Positions 50,678 through 61,636 of a stretch of DNA of 64,000 nt are shown here, piece after piece (the stretch's first letter is position 1; each line of letters opens with the position of its first letter). The stretch is from assembly GCF_963675165.1 (NCBI RefSeq), contig NC_087383.1, positions 4,866,979-4,930,978 of the forward strand, given 5' to 3'. The stretch is from Halichondria panicea (lineage: Eukaryota; Porifera; Demospongiae; Suberitida; Halichondriidae). The notes beneath the pieces are model-generated. The model was not told where the DNA came from and made no database searches. It saw nothing but the letters and a program-made list of their open reading frames with translations. The position numbers and the translations under genes are program-made.

Positions 50678-51378
50678 ATCGGTACATGTACGTTTAACTT
50701 GTATGTGTAGAACATCTAAATCGATTTGCACGACAACTGTGGAATTTGTGTGAAGCCATTCACATTTTGTTAAAGTACCAGAAACCATTCTTCTGTTACG
50801 TTCCAGCTAGATTGTTCGCTGACACATTTTTTTTACTGCATAATTGTTAATGCTGTAATTTGTGTGCATGGTTTACATGTAAGCTGCTCAACATTCACCC
50901 ATTGCTTACTTCCATACAATCATATGAGAAGCCCACTTATTTTCAGTATCAACAGCCCAAGTCACTATCTACATGTATACCACGGGGCAAGTCAAAGTGT
51001 CTAAGTCACCTTCATAGAAAATACAGCACCCCGACGCTGATGCTATGAGACTGAGAGTGGACAAATCGACAGCAATTGGTAGCTAGTGGCCTAAGTATCC
51101 AATTGAAATGTACAATAGCGACAATTAAGTCACTGCATAAAGCTGCCAATGATTGAATATTTGGCGTTCCGCCTATCACCTTATCCAGTAAATTCCATGA
51201 CCTAGACAAGATAACTCATGCAAGAGGGATGTACAGGTAATACAACTCGAGCCCGGCAATAAGGCCGTATAATAACACTGCACTGTCATGGGAAAAACCT
51301 TACTGCTATGTGCCTTGTGACAGGAGAGTGCGAGTCTTATAATTTTGTGTATGAAGTTGGTATATAGCAACCAATCTG

Positions 51379-51474
51379 CGTGCACGAATTACTACAAGTT
51401 CAGTGCATTTGGCCTGGACGTTATCACGTGACCGCAATGACATCAATGCACTGAACTTGTAGTGATTCGTGCAC
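51379..51474. repeat. Inverted repeat with 31-base arms
   Basis: The left arm (51379-51409) contains GTGCACGAATTACTACAAGT. The right arm (51444-51474) contains ACTTGTAGTGATTCGTGCAC. The arms pair almost perfectly around a 34-base loop. Probably a foldback element or part of one; it continues into GTCGGACCTCCTGAG, which resembles the end of the GAGGAGGTACGACA family. Confidence 0.75.
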
Positions 51475-51549
51475 ACATGTCGGACCTCCTGAGATCATAA
51501 TTTCGTCCTAGCCCACGAAATTTATTATGAAGTGTACTCAGATCACGTC

Positions 51550-51702
51550 CAGAGGAGGTACGACACACGTACCTCGATTTAGCAATTAGCCTCTGCAATA
51601 ACATTGAGCGTGGGCGGAATTATACCTCGATTATCCGCCCACGCTCAACGTTATTGCAGAGGCTAATCGCTAAATCGAGGCACGCGTGTCATACCTCCTC
51701 TG
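51550..51702. mobile_element. Foldback MITE with 9-bp flanking duplication
   Basis: The arms CAGAGGAGGTACGACACACG and CGCGTGTCATACCTCCTCTG extend inward over more than 60 bases, giving almost a complete hairpin. Flanks GATCACGTC (51541-51549) and GATCATGTC (51703-51711) form a nine-base duplication with one mismatch. Same family as 23177-23307. Confidence 0.88.
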
Positions 51703-52487
51703 GATCATGTCCATGTTTGACTGGAGCGTACCACGGATATTCCATTTCCTTCTGATCACCCATCTTTTACTTTCACTACTATCTTGACAGTAAGTTTCAA
51801 CTTCTTTTTTTTAAAGTTTTACTTTCATTCCAATAATTCCTTTACGGGGCTACAAAAAGACATGCAAGTTAATATTGCGATACTACACACCCGCTTGTAG
51901 GAGCACAAATAATAATTAATACTTCCACAACACTCTACGTGATACTCTCCTTTATAATTATATGTATTATTTTTGTGGCTTTAATTTATTTCCCCATATT
52001 TTACAATGATGTCATTCCACAAATCATAGCAGAATAACACAGATACTTGCAACATTTATGGCCTAGACTAGTGACTAGTTTTGTTGTGGTGGCTTCTACT
52101 TCTCTTCTGCTTTTTGCTCACGCTCTCTCCAGTGTTGAAAGTCAAGTTTGCTCTCACCACATAGACATCCGGTTGCTGGGTGGCTCGAAATGACTGCATT
52201 ATAGGTGCATTCTTGAATATAGGCGTATAGAGCTCTGCTATTGACTAATAATCCAGTTTCTACGGTATTATAACTACTTCTACAGAAAGTTGCGTGGGAT
52301 TTATTGTCTGTTTTGCTCTTACATTAAGTTGATTAACTATAAATACATGTGCTTTATGCAGATACATGTTATAGCTTTTACACTCTGAACTGACATTTAT
52401 TTCTAGAGCTGTCCCTGTTGCTCAAGCGATAGGTACAGTCTTCACTGTTTCATTTTACAAATCTGACTTGTTGCATCAAACCTGTAG

Positions 52488-52621
52488 GTGATGCTTCATG
52501 TGTTCCATTGATCCTACAAGAACGACCAGTCAGTGTCTTAGCTGATAACTCAGAAGAAGTAGAACATTTAGTTTAATGGACGAAGGATTTAAATGAACTA
52601 CTGCTGTCATAATGACATACA
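52488..52621 (+). pseudogene. Orphan last exon of the UBE2U-like gene (copy C)
   Basis: Only the final exon is present. A C-to-T change creates a stop at 52574-52576 (GTTTAATGG here, GTTCAATGG in A and B), and a small deletion follows. No upstream exons exist in this unit, so it cannot be expressed as a UBE2U-like protein. Confidence 0.8.
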
Positions 52622-52729
52622 ATGTACATGTACATGCAGTGTCATAATTAATTTTTAACGTCCACTATAGTCACAAAAATAATCTTAACGAGCTCTGCAT
52701 ATATGCAAGGGTCAATGTCTATTTATTAT

Positions 52730-54175
52730 TTAAACACCATCGTTTAGCTTTGTAAGGTACACCTTAGCGCATACAAATTGTACACATTGTTGTGATTTAT
52801 CAGGGTGGTCTCGTAGATAATCGTTCAAGGCAATGCTTTGAAAATGTCCTCCTCCAACCAGTATCAGGCATTTCGATCTACTGGCAATGGTTCTTTGTAG
52901 TGCTGCAATGTAGCCAGGGTTTGTGTTACTTTCTGCTGCATGATTCAAATTTGACTCCCATGTTTTATAACTCCATTCTCCATTGAATATTGTAGAAAGC
53001 GTTTTCTTTGTTTTAGCTATTAGGTCAGTTAAATTTAATCCAAAATGTGATGTAGTAGTAGCCCATGAAATGCTTCCAGAATCCCCAAAATCAAGTGTTA
53101 CAAATGGTTTGCTGAATTTAGGGTCGTGTTGTTTTCCTACTGTATCACTTAATGCGATCACTTCTGTCAGACACTTGTCAACATCCATTTGGTGTGAGCC
53201 ATGTAAAAATTCCACCATTCTTTCCAGTCGGAACATAATTGATAGAGCTGCCTTACCACCGAGGAATTGACGTTCGTACCATTTTGCTCGATCAACAATT
53301 TTTTGGCTGGGTTTATAAAGATTTGTTGTAGGACACTCAGAAATATTTGTGCTTTTGCTTGTCAATGGTGTATACCATCCTCCCCTCCACAAAGTAAATA
53401 CCGTAGTTACTTCAATTGGCGACCAACTTCCATAAATTGCATCTCTCGCCTCTTCCTGAGAAAAGATCTTCCTCCTGGCTGCAGAGAATGGTGCTTGTAC
53501 AACCTTCACGATACAGTAACCAGCTTCCATAGAAAAGCTCTGTATGTGCTTATTATGCCATCCACTTGGTGCCTTTTGTGGATCAAGACATTGGTTTGAT
53601 CGTGTGTGTGTTATTTCTGGCCAAAGCACTTTTACTTGTCTTTCTTTTTCTGGTACGCTCCTAGTCGCCCATTCCATCAATACCAATACAATCTTCTTTG
53701 AAGCGTGTTCAAAGAAGTAGTCTCGAGTTGCTAGCTGTGCTAAGTTATTTTCCCTTGCCACTTTGTTGAAAAAACTAGTGTCCCACAAGTTATTTAATGT
53801 TATGTGGGAGGAATTGTTGCTTGTTCCAGTACTTGTTATGTCAGATACCAGTGCACCACTGACTATTGTTGGCTCTAGAATTATCATTGGCACACTCAGG
53901 GTACTTGCCCAACATTGCAGAGATTTTAATGCCTTTATCCCTGAACCTTGTTGACCACTGTATCGTAATACTGTCACAAATCCTTCTTTCATATCCTTTG
54001 TAATTTTGTGGGAAGTTGAAGAGTGGATGCCAGGTTGTGATGTCAAAGGATCCTGTTTGATTGACTCCATAGTTGTATCTCGGACATTTAGCCACTGATA
54101 GAATAATACGGCAGCTACTGTAGAGAATACTACTAGCAATAGAAACAACCTACGATTTCTAACTAAGCAACCCAT
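52730..54175 (-). CDS. Type II membrane protein, possible Golgi glycosyltransferase (copy C, intact)
   Basis: Intronless, 481 residues from the Met at 54175 (MGCLVRNRR before the membrane anchor); a longer frame opens at 54289. Nearly identical to copy B. It differs by an extra Asn codon (GWHNKH), a few substitutions and a changed C-terminus (KLNDGV in place of KLNVFK, caused by a small insertion before the stop). The same NxS/T sites, SIMFRLERMVEF and KCLILVGGGHFQ blocks are present. Function is not known; glycosyltransferase activity is inferred only from the topology and the two loose motifs. Confidence 0.7.
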   Translation of the reverse strand: MGCLVRNRRLFLLLVVFSTVAAVLFYQWLNVRDTTMESIKQDPLTSQPGIHSSTSHKITKDMKEGFVTVLRYSGQQGSGIKALKSLQCWASTLSVPMIILEPTIVSGALVSDITSTGTSNNSSHITLNNLWDTSFFNKVARENNLAQLATRDYFFEHASKKIVLVLMEWATRSVPEKERQVKVLWPEITHTRSNQCLDPQKAPSGWHNKHIQSFSMEAGYCIVKVVQAPFSAARRKIFSQEEARDAIYGSWSPIEVTTVFTLWRGGWYTPLTSKSTNISECPTTNLYKPSQKIVDRAKWYERQFLGGKAALSIMFRLERMVEFLHGSHQMDVDKCLTEVIALSDTVGKQHDPKFSKPFVTLDFGDSGSISWATTTSHFGLNLTDLIAKTKKTLSTIFNGEWSYKTWESNLNHAAESNTNPGYIAALQRTIASRSKCLILVGGGHFQSIALNDYLRDHPDKSQQCVQFVCAKVYLTKLNDGV

Positions 54176-54339
54176 ATCGGTACATGTACGTTTAACTTGT
54201 ATGTGTAGAACAACATCTAAATCGATTTGCACGACAACTGTGGAATTTGGGTGAAGCCATTCACATTTAGTTAAAGTACCAGAAACCATTCTTCTGTTAT
54301 GTTCCAGCTAGATTGTTCGCTGACACATTTTTTTTTACT

Positions 54340-55566
54340 GCATAATTGTTAATGCTGTCATCTGTGTGCATGGTTTACATGTAAGCTGCTCAACATTCAC
54401 CTATTGCTTATTTCCTTACAATCATATTAGAAGCCCACTTATTTTCAGTATCAACAGCCCAAGTCACTATCTACATGTATACCACGGGGCAAGAACAGTC
54501 AAAGTGTCTAAGTCACCTTCATAGAAAATACAGCACCCCGACGCTGATACTATATATGAGACTGAGAGTGGACAAATCGACAGCAATTGGTAGCTAGTGG
54601 CCTAAGTATCCACTTGAAATGTACAATAGCGACAATTAAGTCACTGCATAAACTGCCAATGGTTGAATATTGGGCTTTCCGCCTATCACCTTATCCAGTA
54701 AATTCCATGACCTAGACAAGATATGTATATTACTCATAAAGAGGGATGTACAGGTAATACAACTCGAGCCCGAGGGCAAGAATTGTATTCGCAGTGTACA
54801 GCACGAGGGCATGACGTAATAACTTAACTTATTGCTGATTGTGTAATAATTTAAAGGATCATTACCTAATGGATCTGCAGGATTCTACCCGACTGCATTG
54901 AGATTCGCCATGCACCAATGCACTCCAGTTTTTATAAAGCAATGCAAGCTAATAGAGTGCTGGGTGGTGCTTTACACAGCCAAAAATCCACGGGGCGTGT
55001 CATGTCCGTTCACATCCTGACACGAGTTCGTTCACAAGCCTGAAAAATTATATCTTTATTGCGTCTAAGGCAAGTTGAAGTGACATAATTTCTCCCACTA
55101 GTCCTAAGCTCGCTATAACGTGTTCGAGTTCATTTTCACTTCATATATTCTGGATACTGAGCATTATAGGCACTGGATGATATCCAACAATTCAATCGTT
55201 CTTTTGCACCTTTTCGTTCAGAATTAAACTCGTAACTCCCTCCGGCCTCTCTATGCACAATAAGTTCTGTCATAATACTTAATGGCAAGTAAAAGCTTGC
55301 TGACTGATGTGATTGTGAATGAAAAGTATGATATAATTATAGCTCAGCTATTTGCTTGTAAATGTACAAGCTCTTGTAGATCAGCAATAAGGCTTAGTGT
55401 TGCAAGGGGTACCGGTTATTATATTTGTTGATGATATTCAACCGGTTTCACAGTTGAATGACAAAAAAAAATACATTACCTACCTGTATATAATTTGGCA
55501 TGAGAGAAATACTTTCACAAAGTTCAAAGGTACTGGATTTGTCCTTGAATAATTCTCCTTGAATTA
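54340..55566. other. Spacer with no recognised gene
   Basis: The first 440 bases repeat the flank of unit B, and the stretch from 55254 repeats the flank of unit A. The middle is unique AT-rich sequence without open frames of interest. Confidence 0.55.
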
Positions 55567-56202
55567 CCATATAGCGGGTAATTTTCAGGAGACAAAATAT
55601 TCGTGGTTGCACAGTACCGTATAGCGGGTATATTTCGAGGGTATAAATTTCGCGGATGGACCATTACAAAGGATTTCGCGGATTTTATTTTCGTGGTCTG
55701 AGTTCCAGCCTTTTGGCGCATGCGCACATCAACATGCAGCTGTACCTCCACACCGTTAGCCTTGAATCCAGGCCTAGCCTATATAATAAATCGGTGAGGC
55801 ACTACGTCCTCCACCTCTAGCAGAACGTTTGCTGTGCAGGCCATGGTCAACAGATACAGTAGACGTAGAGCAAGCTAGCTAGCTGGCTATACCAGCGTCC
55901 TTGTCTTTGATTCCTTTTTCTTTCCTCTTATTGTCGATAGGTGTGGTCAATAATACTGAACACGCCTACTATTCAATAAAGAGATAAATTTTCGCGGTAC
56001 AGGCTCAATCCGCGAACATTTATACCCTCAAAATATACCCGCTATACGGTATTTAGTCATTTTGTGGATATTATATTCGTGGTTGCTTGCACTGCAGGTA
56101 AAGGTAGGCAAGGTCGCTTCATTCGTGGATAAAATATTCGTGGTCAGACCTTCAACCACGAAAACCCGAATATTTTGCCCCACGAAAATTACCCTCTATA
56201 CG
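55567..56202. mobile_element. CCGTATAGC-family MITE interrupted by a second one
   Basis: The outer ends CCATATAGCGGGTAATTTTC and GAAAATTACCCTCTATACG match the ends of the element at 44063-44265. The outer element is split at 55616 by the inner insertion. Confidence 0.85.
55617..56049. mobile_element. Inner MITE nested in the element at 55567-56202
   Basis: The left end CCGTATAGCGGGTATATTTC and right end AAAATATACCCGCTATACGG are flanked by TA. The uninterrupted relative at 44106-44116 reads GCAGTATTTAG across the site, so the inner copy inserted at TA and duplicated it. The interior is related to 34107-34436 but carries extra sequence near 55790-55920. Confidence 0.9.
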
Positions 56203-57966
56203 TTAATTAGATTTTTAGTGAAATAGAATGAACATGTATTACAATGTATGTGCTTGACTCAAAAGGTAGAGTGCGAATTGGAGAATAGCTCAAACAGAAA
56301 CTAGATGTCTTATAATAATGATTACAAATGGGTGATAACAAACACTGATTGCCCATACTGATAGTTTAACGCCATAATTGATAGAAATCACGTCATAGGT
56401 ACAAGCAGTGTTAATTTTGTGACTATACAGGACCAAAGCTAATAACGTAAAAATTCCTTATCTCCAGCAGGGTTGTCACAATTGTTGGTCTCACATACAG
56501 AACTAGAGGTGTTCAGGTGGGTTGAGGGAATGTTGCAAGGTATAAAGGTACTCATGCAACTAGTGGATGTAGGAAATAGCACAGCACATGATTTGATCTT
56601 GGGGGAAGATAAAAATTATAGAGAATTGCCTTCATGGTACATACAATGTAGAAGAGGTTACTAGAGCCATAGATAGGGATTGGAACGGAAGTAATGTTTT
56701 ACAATGAAGTCTACGTACAGTGCATCAAATCTAGAGAGTAGATTACCACAAATGTGTGAGTATTGTACCTATTAGTCTTTAATTCTTACCAATTAATCTT
56801 TAAGTATTACCCATTAGTCTCAAAATCATCAACGAGAATTATACTGCAACATCACAGACGCTTCTATATAATCTTCTAAAGAAATATTATTGGTGAAAGA
56901 AATCTTAGAAAAAAGTCAACTGATCTAGTAGTACTATACTAGCACCTTCCATACGTATATACTCAGTCTAATAGGTACAATGCATGAGACTTGGAGACTA
57001 GACTAATAGGCAACATTTTGAGCATAATTGGGCAAGGCCTAATCATATCCTCCTGAATGTGGTACATGTATTGTTGTGAACAATACAATAGGATCTACCA
57101 CTAATTTCACTTTGGATGTATGTAGCCCACAATAGTTGTCCCCTTAGCCCAAGGGGGCAACTAACAGCATGCCACAAAAATCATTTGAACCATACCTTAT
57201 TAGGAATTGTGTTTCATGAGCCAGAGAGACCTGAACTAGTCTCGAATACCGCCTCTACAATAATTATAGATCGAGGCGGATATTCGAGTGAACTACATGC
57301 ATTTTAAGAAAATCTTAGAATCTAAAAATTACACAGAGTAAGTGTCTAATTCTGATAAGAAAATTTTGTCCAGAAATACTTTAGCCGGAGTTAAATTGAT
57401 GTGACATACATTCTTTTACAATCACCCCATTTTCACCTAAAAATTTAATTATTTCCCACTACAACAACTTTTGGGGAAATATTTTTGAATAATGTGTAGT
57501 TTATTCATTCACCTATACAATGGTATCAGCACAATTTCTTAGATTTGAGTACTCGCCTATTTTGGTATTCTACTCTCGAGACTGGATGCACTGTAGTGGC
57601 TCTGGGACCATCCTTGTATCTCGTCACAACTTCCACAAAAGCCCGGGAAACTTATTGCATACATCTCAGAGCTATACTCCTATTACTGAATCACATGCCT
57701 CTGATGGTAGGTAACAAAGAAAATTTAATCTCAATTGTTGTGAAGTAGCTAGAGGTACACAGAACGCCTCTTCATACTTGTGTTCCTATATAGTACCTAT
57801 GATATAGCTAAGACTGTGTAACTAAGTAGTACGCTGTGTCCCAAATGGCCTCAAGTATGAGATAAAAGAAAAACTGCTCTTGGACTTTTTACAGACAGCA
57901 AAACAATTATTCATGCCCTCATGTTGTAAAAGTAAGCTTTGATTAAAACCACGGAGATACACAGAT
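56203..57966. repeat. Repeat-rich spacer, duplicated flank of unit A plus inverted repeat
   Basis: 56203-56720 matches 44280-44690 joined to 45973-46090, that is, unit A's flank without the LINE. 57300-57720 is the reverse complement of 46356-46735. No gene is supported. Confidence 0.7.
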
Positions 57967-58890
57967 GGTACTTCGAGGGTAATTCCGTTTCCAATCCCTC
58001 TTCTACTTCTATCTATGCTAGAGCCCTGTATGACTATGTTAGTCTGTTGAAAGATTTGTACCAGTTGAGATATTTGTACATCTCTCTACTGCTACTTTCT
58101 GTTTATGTACATGTACATGATTACACCTGCATGAGTATAACTTTATACACTCTGGCATTAATTCCCTCAACCTATATATGACGTAACATACTATATGTAT
58201 TGTATTATATCCTACTGAATGTGGTACATGTATTGTTGTATAATAGGATCTACCACTATTTTCACTTTGGATGTATGTAGCCCACAATAGTTGTCCCCTT
58301 AGCCCAAGGGGGCAACACTAGGCCTTGCCCAATTATGCTCAAAATGTTGCCTATTAGTCTAGTCTCCAAGTCTCATGCATTGTACCTATTAGTCTTTAAT
58401 TGTTACCAATTAATCTTTAAGTATTACCCATTAGTCTCAAAATCATCAACGAGAATTATACTGCAACATCACAGACGCTTCTATATAATCTTCTAAAGAA
58501 GTATTATTGGTGAAAGAAATCTTAGAAAAAAGTCAACTGATCTGATCTAGTCATACAGGGCTCTAGCATAGATAGAAGTAGAAGGGATTGGAAACGGAAT
58601 TACCCTCGAAGTACCATAATTGGGCAAGGCCTAATCATATCCTCCTGAATGTGGTACATGTATTGTTGTGATCAATACAATAGGATCTACCACTAATTTC
58701 ACTTTGGATGTATGTAGCCCACAATAGTGGTCCCCTTAGCCCAAGGGGGCAACTAACAGCATGCCACAAAAATCATTTGAACCATACCTTATTAGGAATT
58801 GTGTTTCATGAGCCAGAGAGACCTGAAAACTAGTCTCGAATACCCGCCTCTACAATAATTATAGATCGAGGCGGATATTCGAGACTAGAC
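56764..58890. repeat. Cluster of direct and inverted local duplications
   Basis: A block starting GTACCTATTAGTCTTTAAT occurs at 56764 and again at 58384 in the same orientation. A block starting GTGGTACATGTATTGTTGT occurs at 57058, 58218 and 58651. A palindrome CTAGTCTCGAATAC...GTATTCGAGACTAG-like with GCCTC/GAGGC stems occurs at 57236-57290 and 58835-58889. Confidence 0.75.
57967..58617. mobile_element. Element bounded by about 58-bp inverted arms
   Basis: The left arm begins GGTACTTCGAGGGTAATTCC (57967) and the right arm ends GGAATTACCCTCGAAGTACC (58617). Both arms continue through TCTATCTATGCTAGAGCCCT. The interior holds one copy each of two blocks repeated outside the element. No protein-coding frame was seen. 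Confidence 0.7.
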
Positions 58891-59389
58891 CTGAACTACA
58901 TGCATGTACCCAATATCCATAACTTTCGTCAGGAGATTGTGGGAATGGGCTAAGAGGTTCGGCATTTCTGGCTGAACAAAGTGATCAAGTCAAGCCGAAA
59001 TGAAACCCTGATATGATGGAGGTGCTATGTGGTCAGGACTGATCAAGGTTCAGGGATGCAGAACTTGTGAACCGGCCAACCAATTTATCACACATGACTG
59101 GAAGAAAAAGGAAGTGAATGGTTTCCTGTCTAATTAGGTATATAGTCTACCACAGAGACATTAATGTGGCAGTTTCCTTGTTTTTGCTGTGCAAGTTTGC
59201 AGTTGTTGTCCAAGTCCACCAAGTCTTATCAAATTCTGACACTGAACTAGATCTGGTGAGATCAGAGCTATATAAATATTTGCTATATTTGCTATAAAGT
59301 GGACTATTTTGCAACATAGCCAGATCAATTTCTTATTTATAGAACTTTAATACTACTCATTTTACATTTAATAACAGATCTACTGCTGA

Positions 59390-61243
59390 GTGATTCAACA
59401 CAGCATGCCGATCAGTGCTGATCAGTGGAGAGTGGTGATTGGCTGCAACAATGTCAGGAGGCATCGTCAAATTGATTTGAAACAATTCTGCTTGGAAAAG
59501 ATGATTTTGGGGGGAAGCAGTATACAGTTGGATCTATCCGATCTATCTCAGCTGGACGCAGTGGTGCAAGAAGTACGGAAAGATGCTGAAACAAGCCATT
59601 CTGCGACACTTAATGGTAAATTATATATACTGGTATCAGAGGAATGATTGTCATATTCCTGCCTAAGGTAACAGGAGTAAGAACTTGATGAATCCCCCTA
59701 GCTAGATCGTTAACCGCATGCGGGTTTAGCCTTGTGGCAAACGTTGCACGAGTCTCTACACGGAGTTTGACTAGTCTTTTTTCACATGCAAAAAGTGCTG
59801 GCTTGCAAGTCTAGCGTTACATGCATGCTTCGACGATTGACTGTTTTCATTATAAAGTACAAGCCATCATGAGAACGGTCAAGGCTAGCTATAGTAGCAA
59901 GGTAGCAAGCTAGCTACATGTACATGTAGGTTAGCCTTGCCATTGCTTGTTACTCGTGCTATTAATCCCATATTGCACTCTATTAATTGTAGTCTCATGA
60001 ATCAGCCGCACCTCTCGGTATCCGTTTTACATGAAGTCATTGCACAATGGAATGTATTACGTCACTAGCACTAACAAAACTATAAAAATGCAACCACACC
60101 CGCTATCTCTGCTCAGCCACATCACTGCTTGCTGCTCAACCGCATGTAAAGTTTCACTATTTGCTGCCTCCTATTCAAGTCACCTGATGCTTGTGAGCAA
60201 TCTCATTGGTCACATTGGAAATCCACCGTGGCCCATGAGTTCACTTAAAGAGTACTCAGACGGACACCGAGAGGTGCGGCTGATTCATAATACTACTATT
60301 AATTGTACATTAATACACTGGTAGCTGCTTTGTAGCATGCAATTAGGGTAATCTCAGTAGAGTGCAGAGGAGTTACTTGTAGAATGCATGTAGCTTCGGT
60401 TACAATTAAGCTTATAGCACACCTGTTGTTTGTGCCACTGCATGAATATCAACGTGATCGTGAATACATTTATTGCTGGTCTGATCACCCCTTTTTGAGG
60501 TTTGAGGCTGAGCGTTCACCATTTGAGGTGGTACGTTATCATTGGCACTATAATTGGTATGTGACGCTACTGCTAGGCACAGTAGATCAAGTAAGTATTA
60601 TGATGATACAATTCCTCTTGGCATTAAAAAAGGGGGTGTGTCCTAAAATGTTCGGACCTTCTATCATTTTGCTACCCCTGTAAACCTACGCTATCTACGA
60701 CCCTGATCAGAACAACTATAGATCCGAAGTGAATGTGCAATGAAGCACATCGATCGTATAAAAGAGATTCCTTGGTTCTGAAAAAGCACTTGTAAAAGTG
60801 ATGCCTCATTTGATTGATAATACTGTAACAGCTGGTGAGTGGCTGTTGCATGCGTATGAAACTATAGATCTCTAGCATTATCTTAGCCTCGATCCCAGGC
60901 AAATTTTTTTAAATAGAACGAAGTTGAAAAATACGGCCTGGTATTGATTGTATCTGGGCGTGGCAGGAACCGGAAACCAAAGCAGAGATTCTTCACACTT
61001 CGTTTCCTGTCATATTTCCCCGTGTAAGTTTAATACCGTAATTTAGCTCCGTGTATGCTCTGAAGTAACTAAAATCTAGCCATGGATTATCTAGCTAGCT
61101 AGCTAGCTACTGCAAGTTTAAGTTGTTCAGATTAACGTACACATTGTCTGCTTCACAAAAACTTTAAAAGGCCCCACTCTCATTGCAGAACAGGCCCAGC
61201 TCTTGTCAGAAGGAAGAAACGTTTTTGCCATGGTTTTCAACAT
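59390..61243 (+). other. Weak exon candidates of an unrecognised gene
   Basis: Three stretches look exon-like. 59390-59616 is an open frame beginning MIQHS and ending at a GGTAAAT donor-like site. About 60400-60591 is an open frame with EYQRDREYIYCWSD and YHWHYNWYVTLLLG, ending before GTAAGTA. About 61187-61243 follows a good CTCTCATTGCAG acceptor. I recognise no family, the phases cannot be verified, and a MITE separates the first two. Confidence 0.25.
59989..60296. mobile_element. MITE with 8-bp target-site duplication (hAT-like)
   Basis: The left end GTAGTCTCATGAATCAGCCG and right end CGGCTGATTCATAATACTAC are inverted over about 37 bases. TATTAATT flanks both sides (59981-59988 and 60297-60304). 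Eight-base duplications fit hAT transposases; family is inference. The open frame inside is not considered a gene. Confidence 0.88.
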
Positions 61244-61455
61244 GGTATGGCAAATCTCTTGCTTTCACTCACTGCCCTTTGTGATGGACTACAAACTAGT
61301 AGGTGTAGGACCAACACTACCGGCCCTTCTTGCAAATCTCTCTGCTTCTTGTTTATTGGTTCCTAACCACGCCCAGATACACGCCCAAATACAATCAACA
61401 CCAGGCCTAGTTGTCGGCCTAGCTAGAAACAACTCTGCCTGGAATCGAGACTAGC
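60884..61455. mobile_element. Possible non-autonomous transposon with CTCGATCCCAGGC ends
   Basis: The left end TTAGCCTCGATCCCAGGCA and right end TGCCTGGAATCGAGACTAG are imperfect inverted repeats. The same terminal motif recurs singly at 18331, 34246, 55757 and 62634, suggesting an abundant family. Boundaries are tentative. Confidence 0.45.
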
Positions 61456-61636
61456 ATTGTCTAGGACCACTTTTTTCAGGAGGAACTGGTCCGGAGAAAC
61501 AAACGTTTCATTCCCTGACAGAAACGTTGGTGTACCAACATTTAAGTATTAGTTTATTGCCCAGCCAGGCGCTTGCAATAACTAACTTGTTGCCCAATGA
61601 CGTTAAACTCTCGTCTGACTGGTCATATAAGTCGTA

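Larger units (their letters stand above)
46747..50830. repeat. Segmental duplication unit B
   Basis: Matches unit A from about 39962 with few substitutions. It differs by a repeat insertion at about 47025-47175 and small indels. Its right flank (50838-51240) matches the right flank of unit C (54338-54780) and not that of A. Confidence 0.85.
50838..51990. other. Spacer between units B and C with hairpin elements
   Basis: The first part (to about 51240) repeats at 54338-54780. The rest contains the hairpin pair at 51379-51474 and the foldback MITE at 51550-51702. No gene is supported. Confidence 0.6.
51990..54330. repeat. Segmental duplication unit C
   Basis: Starts inside the last intron of the UBE2U-like gene (matching about 41558 in A and 48520 in B) and runs through the membrane-protein gene. 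It is followed by the flank shared with B (to 54780) and then the flank shared with A (from 55254). Confidence 0.85.

Noticed and set aside
60031-60324. 97-codon plus-strand frame
   Set aside because: Lies inside the hAT-like MITE and its flank.
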